Below are positions 35,840 to 45,647 of a stretch of 64,000 nucleotides of DNA, piece by piece. Numbering within the stretch: position 1 is the stretch's first letter; the number at the start of each line of letters is the position of its first letter. The stretch spans positions 4,314,449-4,378,448 of the forward strand of contig NZ_CP067140.1 in assembly GCF_028553805.1 (NCBI RefSeq), in the 5' to 3' direction. The position numbers were made by a program, and so were the translations under genes. The stretch comes from Paracoccus saliphilus (GTDB taxonomy: Bacteria > Pseudomonadota > Alphaproteobacteria > Rhodobacterales > Rhodobacteraceae). Under the pieces are notes generated by a model that had not been told where the DNA came from, searched no databases, and saw nothing but the letters and a program-made list of their open reading frames with translations.

Positions 35840-37108
35840 ATGGATCTGATTTTTGCTGAAGCCACCCCGCCTGGGCGGAGTGGTGTTTCAGTCATTAGAC
35901 TAAGCGGTCATAAAGCTAGGCGAGTTGCTGAGCAATTGGCCGGACCATTGCCTATTGCTCGTAATGGATATTTTCGTTCTATCCGGGATGGTGAGGAAGT
36001 GCTCGACCGGGCGCTGGTAATTTGGTTTCAGGAGGGACATAGTTTTACCGGCGAAGAGGTTACAGAATTTCATTTGCATGGTGCTCCGGTTGTTGTACGG
36101 CGTGTCACACAAACGCTGACTCGATGTGGGGCACGACAGGCTGAGGCTGGCGAGTTTACACGCCGAGCATTCCAATCAGGCCGTATGGATTTGGCTGAAG
36201 TTGAAGGTCTTGGCGATCTTCTGGAAGCTGAAACTGAGACGCAGAGGCAGTTGGCTATTCGCGCAGCGAATGGAGAGCTTGGAAAAAAAGCCGAAATCTG
36301 GCGAGGATTGTTGATACGTGCTGGCGCCTTGGTTGAGGCCAGTGTCGATTTTGCCGATGAAGAGGTTCCCGAAGAGGTTCCTGAGGATGTTTATTCCATA
36401 CTCGCGGAACTGAGAACTCATCTTGATAATGAAATCGGCGGGTTTCCTGCAGCCGAACGTTTGCGGAAGGGATTTGAAATTGCTGTTATTGGACCTCCAA
36501 ATGCGGGAAAATCAAGTCTCATAAACCGAATTGCACGTCGAGATGTTGCGCTGGTTTCAAATATTGCCGGTACGACGCGCGATATTATAGAGGTGCGGCT
36601 GGATCTTAACGGCTTGGCGGTGACATTTCTTGATACTGCGGGATTGCGATCATCCACCGATGAAATTGAGCAAATGGGGGTTGATCGAGCTAAACGAAGA
36701 GCCTTGGCTGCGGACATGAGGCTACACCTGTCAGAAACCAATGAAATCGACCAGGAACTATGGCGGGATGGTGATTTATCCGTCGCAACCAAGATGGACT
36801 TGGAGCTCTATAAGGTAAGCGGAAATTCCGTTTCTTCTGTTACAGGTGAAGGAATAGATGAGCTTCTCTCACATATACATGATAGGCTGTCGTTACGAGT
36901 TGCCGGGGCAGGTATTGTCAGCCATGAACGTCAGTTGAGTGCTTTGGTGGAGGCGCGAAAGGCTCTTTCCGATACAGAGCAAATTCCACCGGAACTATTG
37001 GCTGAAGCGATCAGGCAAACGGCTGCTTCTTTGGACAGACTAGTTGGCAGAATCGGCGCAGAAGAGTATTTGGATGTAATCTTTACGTCATTCTGTATTG
37101 GAAAATGA
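35840..37108 (+). CDS. mnmE: tRNA modification GTPase MnmE
   Basis: Works with MnmG to install 5-carboxymethylaminomethyl (or related) groups at wobble U34. Seen: N-terminal folate-binding domain ([23 protein letters not shown]), GTPase motifs G1 GPPNAGKSS (218-226), G2 GTTRDI, G3 DTAGLR, a G4 of the TKMD kind rather than NKxD, and the C-terminal CIGK; 422 residues. Stop overlaps the mnmG start (ATGA). Noticeably AT-rich codon usage. Confidence 0.95.
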   Translation: MDLIFAEATPPGRSGVSVIRLSGHKARRVAEQLAGPLPIARNGYFRSIRDGEEVLDRALVIWFQEGHSFTGEEVTEFHLHGAPVVVRRVTQTLTRCGARQAEAGEFTRRAFQSGRMDLAEVEGLGDLLEAETETQRQLAIRAANGELGKKAEIWRGLLIRAGALVEASVDFADEEVPEEVPEDVYSILAELRTHLDNEIGGFPAAERLRKGFEIAVIGPPNAGKSSLINRIARRDVALVSNIAGTTRDIIEVRLDLNGLAVTFLDTAGLRSSTDEIEQMGVDRAKRRALAADMRLHLSETNEIDQELWRDGDLSVATKMDLELYKVSGNSVSSVTGEGIDELLSHIHDRLSLRVAGAGIVSHERQLSALVEARKALSDTEQIPPELLAEAIRQTAASLDRLVGRIGAEEYLDVIFTSFCIGK

Positions 37109-38979
37109 GGATGTTTCACGTGAAACATTTCGATGTAGTTGTTATCGGAGGCGGACACGCTGGGGTAGAGGCTGCTGCGGTCGCCGCTAGAATGGGTGTG
37201 CGGACGGCATTGGTGACAATGCGCAAGGAGGATATTGGTACGCTTTCTTGCAACCCCGCAATCGGCGGTCTTGGAAAAGGGCATCTCGTGCGAGAAATCG
37301 ACGCACTGGATGGGCTGATGGGACGGCTAGCCGATAGGGCTGGGATTCAGTTTCGTCTCTTGAATCGCCGTAAAGGGCCAGCGGTACAAGGTCCCCGGGC
37401 TCAGATGGACCGACGGGTTTATCGCGAAACCGCCTATCGCGAAGTCTCAGAAACTGACGGCCTAGAATTGATCTTCGGTGAAGTCATGGCTCTTTCAGGA
37501 GATTCACGACAGGCTAACGGCGTGCAGTTAGCCGACGGAACTGAGATCAGTGCATCTGCTGTGATCTTGACCACGGGTACGTTTTTGAATGGGAAGATCC
37601 ATATTGGTGATGAGACACGTGTCGCCGGCCGTTGGGGTGATGATGCTTCAACGGATCTTGCGAAGTCACTTCAACGATTCGAACTTCCGCTTGGACGTCT
37701 CAAAACCGGAACACCACCGCGAATTGACGGTCGAACCATAGACTGGAGGCTATTGGAGCAGCAGCCTGGTGACGACAATCCTGTTATGTTCTCATATCTT
37801 AGCAAGGCGCCTTCGCTACACCAAGTATGCTGCGCCATTACACATACTAATCAAAAAACGCATGATATCATTCGCGCAAATCTGAACCGATCCGCCATGT
37901 ATGGAGGAAGTATATCTGGCAAAGGGCCGCGCTACTGCCCTTCGATAGAAGACAAGGTGGTACGGTTCTCGGACAAGGACTCCCATCAGATATTTCTTGA
38001 GCCAGAAGGCCTGGACGATTACACAGTCTATCCCAATGGTATTTCAACGTCTTTACCGACTGAAATTCAGCTGGAATATGTGCGGTCCATTCGCGGTTTG
38101 GAACGCGCTGATATTATTCAGCCAGGCTACGCGGTGGAGTATGACTACGTAGATCCACGAGCGCTTGATGCAACATTACGTCTGAAAACCGTTGAAGGCC
38201 TCTATCTGGCGGGGCAGATCAACGGCACCACGGGCTATGAAGAAGCCGGTGCTCAAGGCTTGGTGGCGGGCGTCAATGCAGCGCTGGCCGCAAGAAAAGA
38301 AGCTCCGATCACATTTAGCCGAACCAATAGCTATATCGGTGTAATGATTGACGATTTGGTCACGCGTGGTGTCAGCGAGCCCTATCGGATGTTTACATCA
38401 CGGGCGGAGTTCCGGCTTACACTTAGGGCTGATAATGCAGATCAACGGCTTACTCCACTTGGCATAGCAATTGGATGCGTCGGAGATACTCGTAGAGCGT
38501 CATTTACAGTTCGGCAGCAATGTTATGACAACGCCAGAAAGCGCGCTGAAGAAGAGCGCTATTCACCAACGGAACTGAAGCGCAAAGATATCCAGGTTCG
38601 GCTTGACGGCCAGTCACGGTCTGTATTTGCAATGCTAGGTATGGGAGATGTTCCGAAGCGGAAAATACTCGATATTGCTCCTTGGCTTGATGATATAGCG
38701 CCAGAAACAATACAACAGCTTATGAATGATTCCTTGTATCATCAGTACATTGATAGGCAGAGTAGGGATGCAGAGGCGCTGAGGGCGGACGAAGCGATAA
38801 CGTTACCTCCTGATATCGATTACACGATGATCGCAGGCCTATCATCTGAGTTGCGCAGCAAGCTTTCACAGCTACGTCCGACCACTTTGGCAGCAGCGGC
38901 AAAAATCGAGGGTATAACACCTGCCGCGTTAACATTACTGATGGCGATCGCAAGGCAAGCGGAGCGAAAGCACGCATGA
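37105..38979 (+). CDS. mnmG: tRNA uridine-5-carboxymethylaminomethyl synthesis enzyme MnmG
   Basis: FAD-dependent partner of MnmE. Seen: FAD-binding [14 protein letters not shown] (11-24), the [16 protein letters not shown] and [11 protein letters not shown] motifs, [14 protein letters not shown], and [20 protein letters not shown]; 624 residues from the first ATG (37105), or 622 from 37111. The N-terminus MFHVKH is encoded by a perfect parS site (37112-37127), so the protein start is constrained by chromosome segregation. Confidence 0.96.
   Translation: MRMFHVKHFDVVVIGGGHAGVEAAAVAARMGVRTALVTMRKEDIGTLSCNPAIGGLGKGHLVREIDALDGLMGRLADRAGIQFRLLNRRKGPAVQGPRAQMDRRVYRETAYREVSETDGLELIFGEVMALSGDSRQANGVQLADGTEISASAVILTTGTFLNGKIHIGDETRVAGRWGDDASTDLAKSLQRFELPLGRLKTGTPPRIDGRTIDWRLLEQQPGDDNPVMFSYLSKAPSLHQVCCAITHTNQKTHDIIRANLNRSAMYGGSISGKGPRYCPSIEDKVVRFSDKDSHQIFLEPEGLDDYTVYPNGISTSLPTEIQLEYVRSIRGLERADIIQPGYAVEYDYVDPRALDATLRLKTVEGLYLAGQINGTTGYEEAGAQGLVAGVNAALAARKEAPITFSRTNSYIGVMIDDLVTRGVSEPYRMFTSRAEFRLTLRADNADQRLTPLGIAIGCVGDTRRASFTVRQQCYDNARKRAEEERYSPTELKRKDIQVRLDGQSRSVFAMLGMGDVPKRKILDIAPWLDDIAPETIQQLMNDSLYHQYIDRQSRDAEALRADEAITLPPDIDYTMIAGLSSELRSKLSQLRPTTLAAAAKIEGITPAALTLLMAIARQAERKHA
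37112..37127. promoter_or_regulatory. parS: parS centromere site 1
   Basis: Perfect 16-bp palindrome TGTTTCACGTGAAACA, the known ParB-binding consensus, inside codons 3-8 of mnmG. It is 3.1 kb from the right edge of oriC and 2.4 kb before parA. Confidence 0.97.
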
Positions 38980-39572
38980 TCGGCGATGTTTCACGTGAAA
39001 CACAGGGCCTGTTGGATGCGTATCAGGAGATCCTGATACGCTGGAACACCAAGATAAATCTCGTTTCACCTTCAAGTATTCCACAACTGAAATCTCGCCA
39101 CATAGATGATTGTTTGCAGATTTCCGCATATGCGAAGCCGGATAAGGGAATATGGGCTGATCTGGGGAGTGGGGGCGGTTTGCCCGGGATAGTGCTTTCT
39201 ATAATCTTCGCCTCCCGCCCGATACGTTTTATCCTTCTGGAAAGCGATCAACGAAAAGCAACCTTTCTTCGTTCCGCAATTCGCGATCTTGGCTTGAGTA
39301 ATGCTGAGGTTAGGAATAGCCGTATCGAGGCTGTCGAACCGCTAAATGCCGCCTATCTGAGTGCCCGCGCGCTTGCTCCACTGCCGCGCCTTATGCCATA
39401 TCTTGATCGGCATTTGGCAAGGAACGGGCAGGCATGGCTGATGAAAGGCGAAAAATGGCAGGCCGAAGTGGATGAAGCGCGACAGCATTGGAAATTCCGG
39501 ATAGAACCGATAGCAAGCAGAACTCAAACGGGGGCTGCTATTCTCAAGATAAGCGAGGTTTCGGATGCCTGA
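38976..39572 (+). CDS. rsmG: 16S rRNA (guanine-527-N7)-methyltransferase
   Basis: S-adenosylmethionine-dependent methyltransferase (GidB) acting on 16S rRNA. Seen: [23 protein letters not shown], the SAM-binding [13 protein letters not shown] (62-74), and [12 protein letters not shown]; 198 residues. ATGA overlap with mnmG and 8-nt overlap with parA. Residues near the N-terminus (DVSRET) are encoded by the second parS site. Confidence 0.94.
   Translation: MIGDVSRETQGLLDAYQEILIRWNTKINLVSPSSIPQLKSRHIDDCLQISAYAKPDKGIWADLGSGGGLPGIVLSIIFASRPIRFILLESDQRKATFLRSAIRDLGLSNAEVRNSRIEAVEPLNAAYLSARALAPLPRLMPYLDRHLARNGQAWLMKGEKWQAEVDEARQHWKFRIEPIASRTQTGAAILKISEVSDA
38987..39002. promoter_or_regulatory. parS: parS centromere site 2
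   Basis: Second perfect TGTTTCACGTGAAACA, 1.9 kb from the first, inside codons 4-9 of rsmG (reading frame gives V-S-R-E-T). About 560 nt before the parA start. Confidence 0.97.
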
Positions 39573-40350
39573 TCACTATATCGTGGCGATTGCAAACCAA
39601 AAAGGAGGGGTCGGCAAAACCACTACGGCAATTAACCTTGGTGCGGCGCTGGCCCAGGCAGGGCATCAAACAATTCTCATAGATCTGGATCCCCAAGGAA
39701 ATGCATCAACCGGTCTCGGTATAGATTCGGATAGGCGCCGTCATACCGTCTATGATTTGCTGGTCGGAGAAGAACCCCTTGAGACTGTAATCCAAGACAC
39801 GGATATTGAGAATTTGCAGATTGTCCCAGCCACATCTGATCTCGCTTCCGCCGATGTCGAGTTGTCCAGTTCTGCGGACCGAACCCGTCTTTTACGTAGC
39901 AAGCTCCAGAACGCGGCCCCGGGCAAGATCATTCTCATAGATTGCCCGCCCGCGCTCGGTCTGCTTACCGTCAATGCGATGGTTGCAGCTAATGGTGTGC
40001 TGGTTCCGCTTCAGGCAGAGTTCTATGCGCTCGAGGGTCTCTCTCAATTGTTGACTTCTGTCCGTCAGGTTCGTCAAACTGCTAATCCGGGACTTCGCGT
40101 CAACGGCGTCTTGCTGACAATGTCCGATTACCGGAACAACCTATCCCAACAGGTCGAAGCTGATGCGCGCGCCACTCTTGGCGAATTGATCTATCCGACG
40201 GTCATCCCGCGCAATGTTCGCGTCTCCGAAGCTCCATCACATGCAAAGCCCGTTCTGATGTATGATCCAAACTCGAAGGGCAGTGCCGCCTATCGCCAAT
40301 TTGCGGCTGAATTCGCCGCTCGTCTCAACCTCACTCCGGAGGCCGCCTGA
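39565..40350 (+). CDS. parA: Chromosome partitioning ATPase ParA (Soj)
   Basis: Deviant Walker-type ATPase that moves the ParB-parS complex of the new origin. Seen: ANQKGGVGKTTTAIN (deviant Walker A, about 10-24), DLDPQGNASTGLG, LIDCPPALGLLT and PRNVRVSEAPSH; 261 residues, no DNA-binding N-terminal extension, so it is the chromosomal type. Overlaps rsmG by 8 nt and parB by 1 nt. Confidence 0.95.
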   Translation: MPDHYIVAIANQKGGVGKTTTAINLGAALAQAGHQTILIDLDPQGNASTGLGIDSDRRRHTVYDLLVGEEPLETVIQDTDIENLQIVPATSDLASADVELSSSADRTRLLRSKLQNAAPGKIILIDCPPALGLLTVNAMVAANGVLVPLQAEFYALEGLSQLLTSVRQVRQTANPGLRVNGVLLTMSDYRNNLSQQVEADARATLGELIYPTVIPRNVRVSEAPSHAKPVLMYDPNSKGSAAYRQFAAEFAARLNLTPEAA

Positions 40351-41231
40351 TGTCCGACAGTAAAACCGCCAAACGGGGTCTCGGCCGCGGTCTTTCAGCC
40401 TTGATGGCCGATGTGGATCTTTCTGCGCCGGAAACTCATGATCGCTCTATGATCCCGATCGAGCAGATCACCGCGAACCCCGATCAGCCACGGCGCCAGT
40501 TCAAACCCGAGGCACTGAGCGAACTTGCCGACTCTCTCAAGAGTCGTGGGGTCCTGCAGCCATTGATCGTGCGCCCGCACCCCAAGGACCAGGGCCTGTA
40601 TCAGATCGTTGCCGGCGAGCGTCGCTGGCGAGCGGCGCAAATGGCGCAACTTCACGAACTGCCGGTCATCATACGCGAGCTATCGGATGCTGAAGTGCTC
40701 GAAGTTGCGATCATCGAAAATATCCAGCGTGCGGATCTGAACGCGATTGAAGAGGCGACATCGTTCCGCCAGTTGATGGATCGTTTCGGACATACCCAGG
40801 AAAAGCTTGCCGAAGCACTAAACAAAAGCCGCAGTCATATTGCCAACTTGCTGCGCTTGCTGAACCTCCCGGATCCGGTGCAAGAACTGGTCAAAGGCGG
40901 GCAGTTAAGTGCCGGTCACGCACGCGCGCTGATAACCGCACCAAATGCGGCACAGCTTGCACGCAAAGTTGTTGAAAAGGGCCTGTCTGTACGCGAAACC
41001 GAGGAATTGGTGCGCAAACAATCAGAGCCCGCGACCAAGGAAAGCAAGACTGCGGCGCAGAAACAGGAGAAAGACGCCGATACACGCGCGTTGGAATCCG
41101 ACTTGTCTGCGCATCTGCGGATGAAAGTGGCGATCAAACACGCTGGTACGGATGGCGGACAGCTCTCCGTCACATACCGGGATCTGGACCAGCTCGACCA
41201 GCTATGCCAGCTTTTGGGCGGAAACAGATAA
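40350..41231 (+). CDS. parB: Chromosome partitioning protein ParB (Spo0J)
   Basis: CTP-dependent clamp that loads at parS and spreads. Seen: basic N-terminus KRGLGRGLSALMADV for ParA stimulation, the CTPase motifs GERRWRAA and ENIQRADLNAIEEA, the helix-turn-helix TQEKLAEALNKSRSHIANLLRLLNLP, and a C-terminal dimerisation region; 293 residues. The Lys/Glu-rich linker at about 228-250 is usual. Two perfect parS lie 1.3 and 3.2 kb upstream. Confidence 0.95.
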   Translation: MSDSKTAKRGLGRGLSALMADVDLSAPETHDRSMIPIEQITANPDQPRRQFKPEALSELADSLKSRGVLQPLIVRPHPKDQGLYQIVAGERRWRAAQMAQLHELPVIIRELSDAEVLEVAIIENIQRADLNAIEEATSFRQLMDRFGHTQEKLAEALNKSRSHIANLLRLLNLPDPVQELVKGGQLSAGHARALITAPNAAQLARKVVEKGLSVRETEELVRKQSEPATKESKTAAQKQEKDADTRALESDLSAHLRMKVAIKHAGTDGGQLSVTYRDLDQLDQLCQLLGGNR

Positions 41232-41286
41232 CGCAGCTTCGTACGGCATTTCGCATGCGGGGTGCCGGACGACATCGGCAGATTAG

Positions 41287-41640
41287 CTAGGTCTCGGGAC
41301 GTGTTACCACATAGGTACCAACCGCCGCACAAATCGTAATTTGCATCGCAATCAGCCAAAGCGGTAGACCGATCCATATTGCAATTGCGATTCCGGCGCT
41401 CATTGCCCCAACAGCCCATAGCTTGGCAATTCGGCCTATGGCGCCACGCTCCTGCCATGCCCGGACATGAGGGCCATAGGTCGCGTGATCCAGTATCTTC
41501 TGCCGCAATCTAGGAGAGGATTTGGCGAATGCCCATGCAGCGATCAAAAGAAATGGCACAGTCGGCAACACGGGTAGAACAACACCCACGCCCCCTAAAC
41601 CTAGGGCTACTAGACCAATAAAATACCAGATAATGTTCAT
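41287..41640 (-). CDS. YbaN/DUF454 family membrane protein
   Basis: Small inner membrane protein of unknown function. Seen: LGLGGVGVVLPVLPTVPFLLIAAWAFAKSSPRL, the DUF454 hallmark, and two hydrophobic C-terminal helices; 117 residues. Convergent with parB; starts directly after the hemW stop (1 nt apart), so it may be the last gene of the rph-rdgB-ridA-hemW run. Confidence 0.88.
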   Translation of the reverse strand: MNIIWYFIGLVALGLGGVGVVLPVLPTVPFLLIAAWAFAKSSPRLRQKILDHATYGPHVRAWQERGAIGRIAKLWAVGAMSAGIAIAIWIGLPLWLIAMQITICAAVGTYVVTRPET

Positions 41641-42837
41641 TTAACCGGCCAACTCGCGCAGAATTGCATTTAGTACGGGGCGTCCGGCAGAACTGGCACG
41701 AAGTCGGCCATCCGACCGTTCAACCATACCCCAATCCTCCAACCGGATCAGCGCCCCGGCATCCAGAGGCTTCCCGGAAAGCCGCGCATATCGCGCTTCA
41801 TCCAAGCCCTCAGCTAGTCGCATTGCCATCAACAGATACTCCACCGCTCGATCCTCGGAAGAAAGCAACGCCCTTGGCAGTTCCCCTGTTCCATTCCGTT
41901 CAACGGCATCCAGCCACGCGCCGGGCGCGCGATGTGCCTCGGTTGCCATTCGGCCATGGGGCAGGGTGATCCGGCCATGCGCGCCGGGACCGACCGCGGC
42001 CCAATCTCCCTGCCGCCAGTAAACCAGGTTGTGGCGGCTTTCCGATCCTGTAGCTGCATGATTGGAGATCTCGTAGCCAGCCATTCCGGCGGTGGCACAG
42101 ACTTCCTGCGTTTCCAGATACATGTCGGCGGCCAGATCGTCATCGGGCAGGTTCCGCAGCTTGCCCGCCTCGGCCCGCGCCCCGAAAGCCGTGCCGGGCT
42201 CTATCGTCAATTGGTAAAGCGACAGATGATCGACAGCCATGCCCAGTGCTTCGCGCAGCTCGGTTCGCCATGCCTTGATGCTTTGACCCTGCCGCGCATA
42301 AATCAGATCGAAACTGACCCGGCCAAAGCAATCCCGGGCCACGTCAAAGGCCGCTCGGGCTTCGGCAACGGAATGCAGCCGTCCCAAGCGCTGCAGATCT
42401 TCGTCATTCAGTGCCTGTATGCCCATCGAGAGACGGTTGACCCCCGCTTGGGCATAACCCCGAAATCGCTCCTTCTCGACGCTGGTCGGGTTGGCCTCAA
42501 GGCTGATCTCGATATCGTTTGCAAAGCTCCAGCCCGTCCGTGCGGCACGGATCACCGCATCCACGGTTTCGGGCTGCATCAATGAAGGCGTGCCACCACC
42601 GAAAAAGATGCTGCCCAGATGCCGGTTTGGTAACTCCTCGGCCAAACGGGCGATTTCAGCGCAGAGTGCCTTGGCCCAACGCGCCTGATCGACCCGCTCG
42701 ACAACATGGCTGTTGAAATCACAATAGGGGCACTTGGCGGCGCAGAACGGCCAATGGACATACAGGCCGAAACCTCCGGCCCGCCAGTCTTCTTCCTCCG
42801 GGGCCAAATATGACCGTGTCAGCGCCACATCGCTCAT
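41641..42837 (-). CDS. hemW: Radical SAM heme chaperone HemW
   Basis: Heme-inserting chaperone for respiratory enzymes, earlier misnamed coproporphyrinogen III oxidase. Seen: the radical SAM cluster motif CAAKCPYCD (Cys32, 36, 39), IFFGGGTPSLM, EANPTSVEKERF, and HLSLYQLTIEPGTAF; the HemN_C domain follows; 398 residues. The ATG at 42837 overlaps the ridA stop (ATGA). The extra downstream Cys of the CxxxCxxCxC form of HemN is replaced by Phe, as in HemW. Confidence 0.93.
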   Translation of the reverse strand: MSDVALTRSYLAPEEEDWRAGGFGLYVHWPFCAAKCPYCDFNSHVVERVDQARWAKALCAEIARLAEELPNRHLGSIFFGGGTPSLMQPETVDAVIRAARTGWSFANDIEISLEANPTSVEKERFRGYAQAGVNRLSMGIQALNDEDLQRLGRLHSVAEARAAFDVARDCFGRVSFDLIYARQGQSIKAWRTELREALGMAVDHLSLYQLTIEPGTAFGARAEAGKLRNLPDDDLAADMYLETQEVCATAGMAGYEISNHAATGSESRHNLVYWRQGDWAAVGPGAHGRITLPHGRMATEAHRAPGAWLDAVERNGTGELPRALLSSEDRAVEYLLMAMRLAEGLDEARYARLSGKPLDAGALIRLEDWGMVERSDGRLRASSAGRPVLNAILRELAG

Positions 42838-43208
42838 TCGCGCATTGCGGTAACTTCGATCTCGACCTTCATTTCCGGTCGGATCAAACCGCAAACCACC
42901 ATGGTTGCTGCCGGGCGAACCTCGTCCAAGGCTTTTCCCAGAACCGGTGCAATTTGCTCGACCAGTGCCGCGTCGGTGACCGTGTACTGCACCCGAACGA
43001 TGTCGTCGGCGGAAAAGCCGGCTTCATCCAGAACCCCGAAGATCGTGTCAAAGCAGTTCTGCGCCTGCTCGGCCGCATCCTCCGGAATGGTCATCGTGGT
43101 ATAGTCGTATCCGGTGACGCCCGACACGAAGCACCAGTTTCCCTTCACCACGGCACGGCTGTAACCCATCGAGGCCTCAAAGGGTGACCCGGTAGAAATT
43201 CTATTCAA
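42834..43208 (-). CDS. RidA/YjgF family protein
   Basis: Likely deaminase of reactive enamine/imine intermediates or a relative. Seen: GYSRAVVKGNWCFVSGVTGYDY, ALDEVRPAATMVVCGLIRPEMKVEIEV, in the order seen in the RidA superfamily; the ligand-binding Arg of RidA corresponds to VRPAAT; 124 residues. The start is TTG at 43208, inside the rdgB end, preceded by AGGAG at 7 nt; the next ATG would remove the first strand. Subfamily assignment is uncertain. Confidence 0.82.
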   Translation of the reverse strand: MNRISTGSPFEASMGYSRAVVKGNWCFVSGVTGYDYTTMTIPEDAAEQAQNCFDTIFGVLDEAGFSADDIVRVQYTVTDAALVEQIAPVLGKALDEVRPAATMVVCGLIRPEMKVEIEVTAMRE

Positions 43209-43809
43209 AACAATCTCCTATCATGTTCTCGACCGCCAGGGCCCGATGGCTGAGGCGATTCTTCATCTCCGGAGCCATTTCCCCCAACGTGATCTCATGC
43301 CCATCCGGCATGAAGATCGGGTCATAGCCATGCCCCTCAGCCCCGCGAGGAGGCCAGACGACACGTCCCGGCAACACCCCCTCGAAAACCTCCTCATGCC
43401 CGTCAGGCCACATCAGGACGAGCGTGCAGCGAAACTGTGCGCTGCGTGGCTCGGGCGCCTGCCGTTCTTCCAATGCCTGCCAGGTCTTCGCCATGGCCAT
43501 TCCGAAATCCCGGCCATTGTCGGTCTCGGCCCAGTCTGCCGTATAAACCCCCGGTGCACCGTCCAGTGCATCGACACTGATGCCGCTGTCATCCGCCAGC
43601 ACCGGCAAGCCGGTCGCCTCGACCGCAGCCCGCGCTTTGATCCGCGCATTGCCCAGGAAATTATCCTCGGTCTCGACCGGCTCGCCCAAGCCCTGCTCGG
43701 CAGCGCCCACGACCTCGACGCCATAAGGGGCCAGTAGCGCCCGCATCTCGGCCAATTTTCCGGCGTTATGCGTCGCCACCAGCAGGCGCTTTTCAGCGAA
43801 CTTCCTCAT
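43201..43809 (-). CDS. rdgB: XTP/dITP diphosphatase (RdgB/HAM1)
   Basis: Hydrolyses non-canonical purine triphosphates to keep them out of DNA. Seen: [49 protein letters not shown] and SHRALA, the four family motifs; 202 residues. Overlaps rph and ridA by a few bases, in the conserved order rph-rdgB-ridA-hemW. Confidence 0.95.
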   Translation of the reverse strand: MRKFAEKRLLVATHNAGKLAEMRALLAPYGVEVVGAAEQGLGEPVETEDNFLGNARIKARAAVEATGLPVLADDSGISVDALDGAPGVYTADWAETDNGRDFGMAMAKTWQALEERQAPEPRSAQFRCTLVLMWPDGHEEVFEGVLPGRVVWPPRGAEGHGYDPIFMPDGHEITLGEMAPEMKNRLSHRALAVENMIGDCFE

Positions 43810-44519
43810 TCCAATGCAGCCTTCTGCGCCGCCACCAACTCGGCTACGCCTGCCTCGGCAAGATCGACAAGCTGCCCCATCTCATCGCGTGAAAATGTGG
43901 CGCCCTCCGCCGACATCTGCACCTCGATCATGTGGCCTGCACCGGTCATGACGAAATTGCCATCCGTTCCCGCCTCGCTATCCTCGGCATAATCCAGATC
44001 GACCACGGGCTGGCCCGCATAGATGCCGCAACTCACTGCCGCCACGTGATCCACGATTGGGTCGCTGGTCAGTGCCCCGGCTTCCAGCAACTTGTTCACC
44101 GCGAGCCGCAGAGCCACCCAGCCCCCGGTGATCGAGGCGCAGCGCGTGCCGCCATCCGCCTGGATCACATCGCAATCCACGGTGATCTGCCGCTCGCCCA
44201 GTGCGACCCGGTCGACACCGGCACGAAGGCTGCGCCCGATCAGCCGCTGGATCTCTTGCGTCCGCCCCGATTGCTTGCCCTGCGCCGCTTCGCGCCGGTT
44301 GCGGGTATTGGTCGCGCGCGGCAACATCCCGTATTCCGCCGTCACCCATCCAAGGCCCGAGCCCTTCAGGAATCGCGGCGGATTATCCTCGATCGAGGCG
44401 CTGCACAGCACGTGGGTGTTGCCGCAACGGATCAGGCACGACCCCTCGGCGTGCCGCATTACTCCGGTTTCGATTGAAATCGGGCGCATTTGGCTTAAGT
44501 TTCGGCCAGAAGGGCGCAT
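43806..44519 (-). CDS. rph: Ribonuclease PH
   Basis: Phosphorolytic 3'-5' exoribonuclease that trims tRNA 3' ends. Seen: [58 protein letters not shown] with the phosphate-binding Arg, and [20 protein letters not shown]; 237 residues, full length (not a truncated form). Divergent from hrcA. Confidence 0.96.
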   Translation of the reverse strand: MRPSGRNLSQMRPISIETGVMRHAEGSCLIRCGNTHVLCSASIEDNPPRFLKGSGLGWVTAEYGMLPRATNTRNRREAAQGKQSGRTQEIQRLIGRSLRAGVDRVALGERQITVDCDVIQADGGTRCASITGGWVALRLAVNKLLEAGALTSDPIVDHVAAVSCGIYAGQPVVDLDYAEDSEAGTDGNFVMTGAGHMIEVQMSAEGATFSRDEMGQLVDLAEAGVAELVAAQKAALE

Positions 44520-44591
44520 GGGCTATCCTTTCAATGATGATTGGCTGCCCAATACCGCCCCGCGCCCCGGTCACGCAAGCCCGTGAAGGTC

Positions 44592-45647
44592 ATGAGTCAG
44601 GAAACGCTGCTGTCAGAACTGAACGACCGCTCCCGCGAAATCTTTCGCCGGGTGGTCGAGACCTATCTTGAAACCGGCGAACCGGTGGGCTCGCGTACCC
44701 TAACGCGGGCATTGTCCGAAAGGGTAAGCGCCGCCACTGTCCGCAATGTCATGCAGGACCTCGAATTCATGGGCCTGCTGGATAGTCCACATATCTCGGC
44801 GGGGCGCCTGCCGTCGCATATGGGCTTGCGGCTTTTCGTGGACGGGATGATGGAGGTAGATACTGTCAATCCCAACGATCAGGCGATGATGGACCGCACG
44901 CTTGGCAATGACGATTCGGATACCGGCGCGTTGCTTGGCCGGGTCAGTACGGCGCTAAGTTCGATTACACATGGGGCATCCCTTGTCCTGATGCCCAAAC
45001 ACGAGGCCCCGATCCGCCATATCGAATTTGTCAGCCTTGCTCCGGACCGTGCCCTTGTCGTGCTGGTCTTCGCCGATGGCCATGTCGAGAATCGCATCTT
45101 CATCCCGCCAGAAGGGCAGACCCCGTCCTCGATGCGCGAGGCGGGGAATTTCCTGAACGCCATGGCCGAAGGCAAGACATTAGCCGAGTTGCGCGGCCAC
45201 ATGACCCGGCAACTCGCGGAAAGGCGGCGCGAACTGGATATCCTGGCCGCCGAGCTGGTCCAGTCCGGTCTCGCCCTATGGGACAGCGAGGAAACCGATC
45301 CACGCCTGATCGTGCGGGGCAGGGCGAATCTGCTGGACAGCGAGGCCGCCGATCTCGACCGCATCCGCGTGCTGTTCGACGACCTCGAACGCAAACGTGA
45401 TATCGTCGAATTTCTCGAACTGGCCGAACATGGTGACGGTGTGCGCATTTTTATTGGCGCCGAAAACAAGCTTTTTTCACTTTCGGGTTCCGCTCTGGTG
45501 GTTTCACCCTATATGAATGCCGACCGAAAGATTGTAGGCGCGGTTGGCGTCATCGGACCGACTCGGCTGAATTATGGCCGCATCGTGCCGATTGTCGATT
45601 ATACCGCGCAGCTGGTCGGGCGGGCGCTGTCCGGCCGGAAAGGATGA
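44592..45647 (+). CDS. hrcA: Heat-inducible transcription repressor HrcA
   Basis: Represses groESL-type chaperone operons through the CIRCE operator. Seen: winged helix with LETGEPVGSRTLTR and VSAATVRNVMQDLEFMGLLDSPHISAGRLPS, and the C-terminal HrcA domain ending VGVIGPTRLNYGRIVPIVDYTA; 351 residues. ATG at 44592 after GAAGG. No CIRCE inverted repeat was recognised upstream of it or of grpE, so these two genes may not be under its own control. Overlaps grpE. Confidence 0.94.
   Translation: MSQETLLSELNDRSREIFRRVVETYLETGEPVGSRTLTRALSERVSAATVRNVMQDLEFMGLLDSPHISAGRLPSHMGLRLFVDGMMEVDTVNPNDQAMMDRTLGNDDSDTGALLGRVSTALSSITHGASLVLMPKHEAPIRHIEFVSLAPDRALVVLVFADGHVENRIFIPPEGQTPSSMREAGNFLNAMAEGKTLAELRGHMTRQLAERRRELDILAAELVQSGLALWDSEETDPRLIVRGRANLLDSEAADLDRIRVLFDDLERKRDIVEFLELAEHGDGVRIFIGAENKLFSLSGSALVVSPYMNADRKIVGAVGVIGPTRLNYGRIVPIVDYTAQLVGRALSGRKG

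Noticed and set aside
44520..44591. CIRCE operator before hrcA
   Set aside because: No TTAGCACTC / GAGTGCTAA inverted repeat was found between rph and hrcA.
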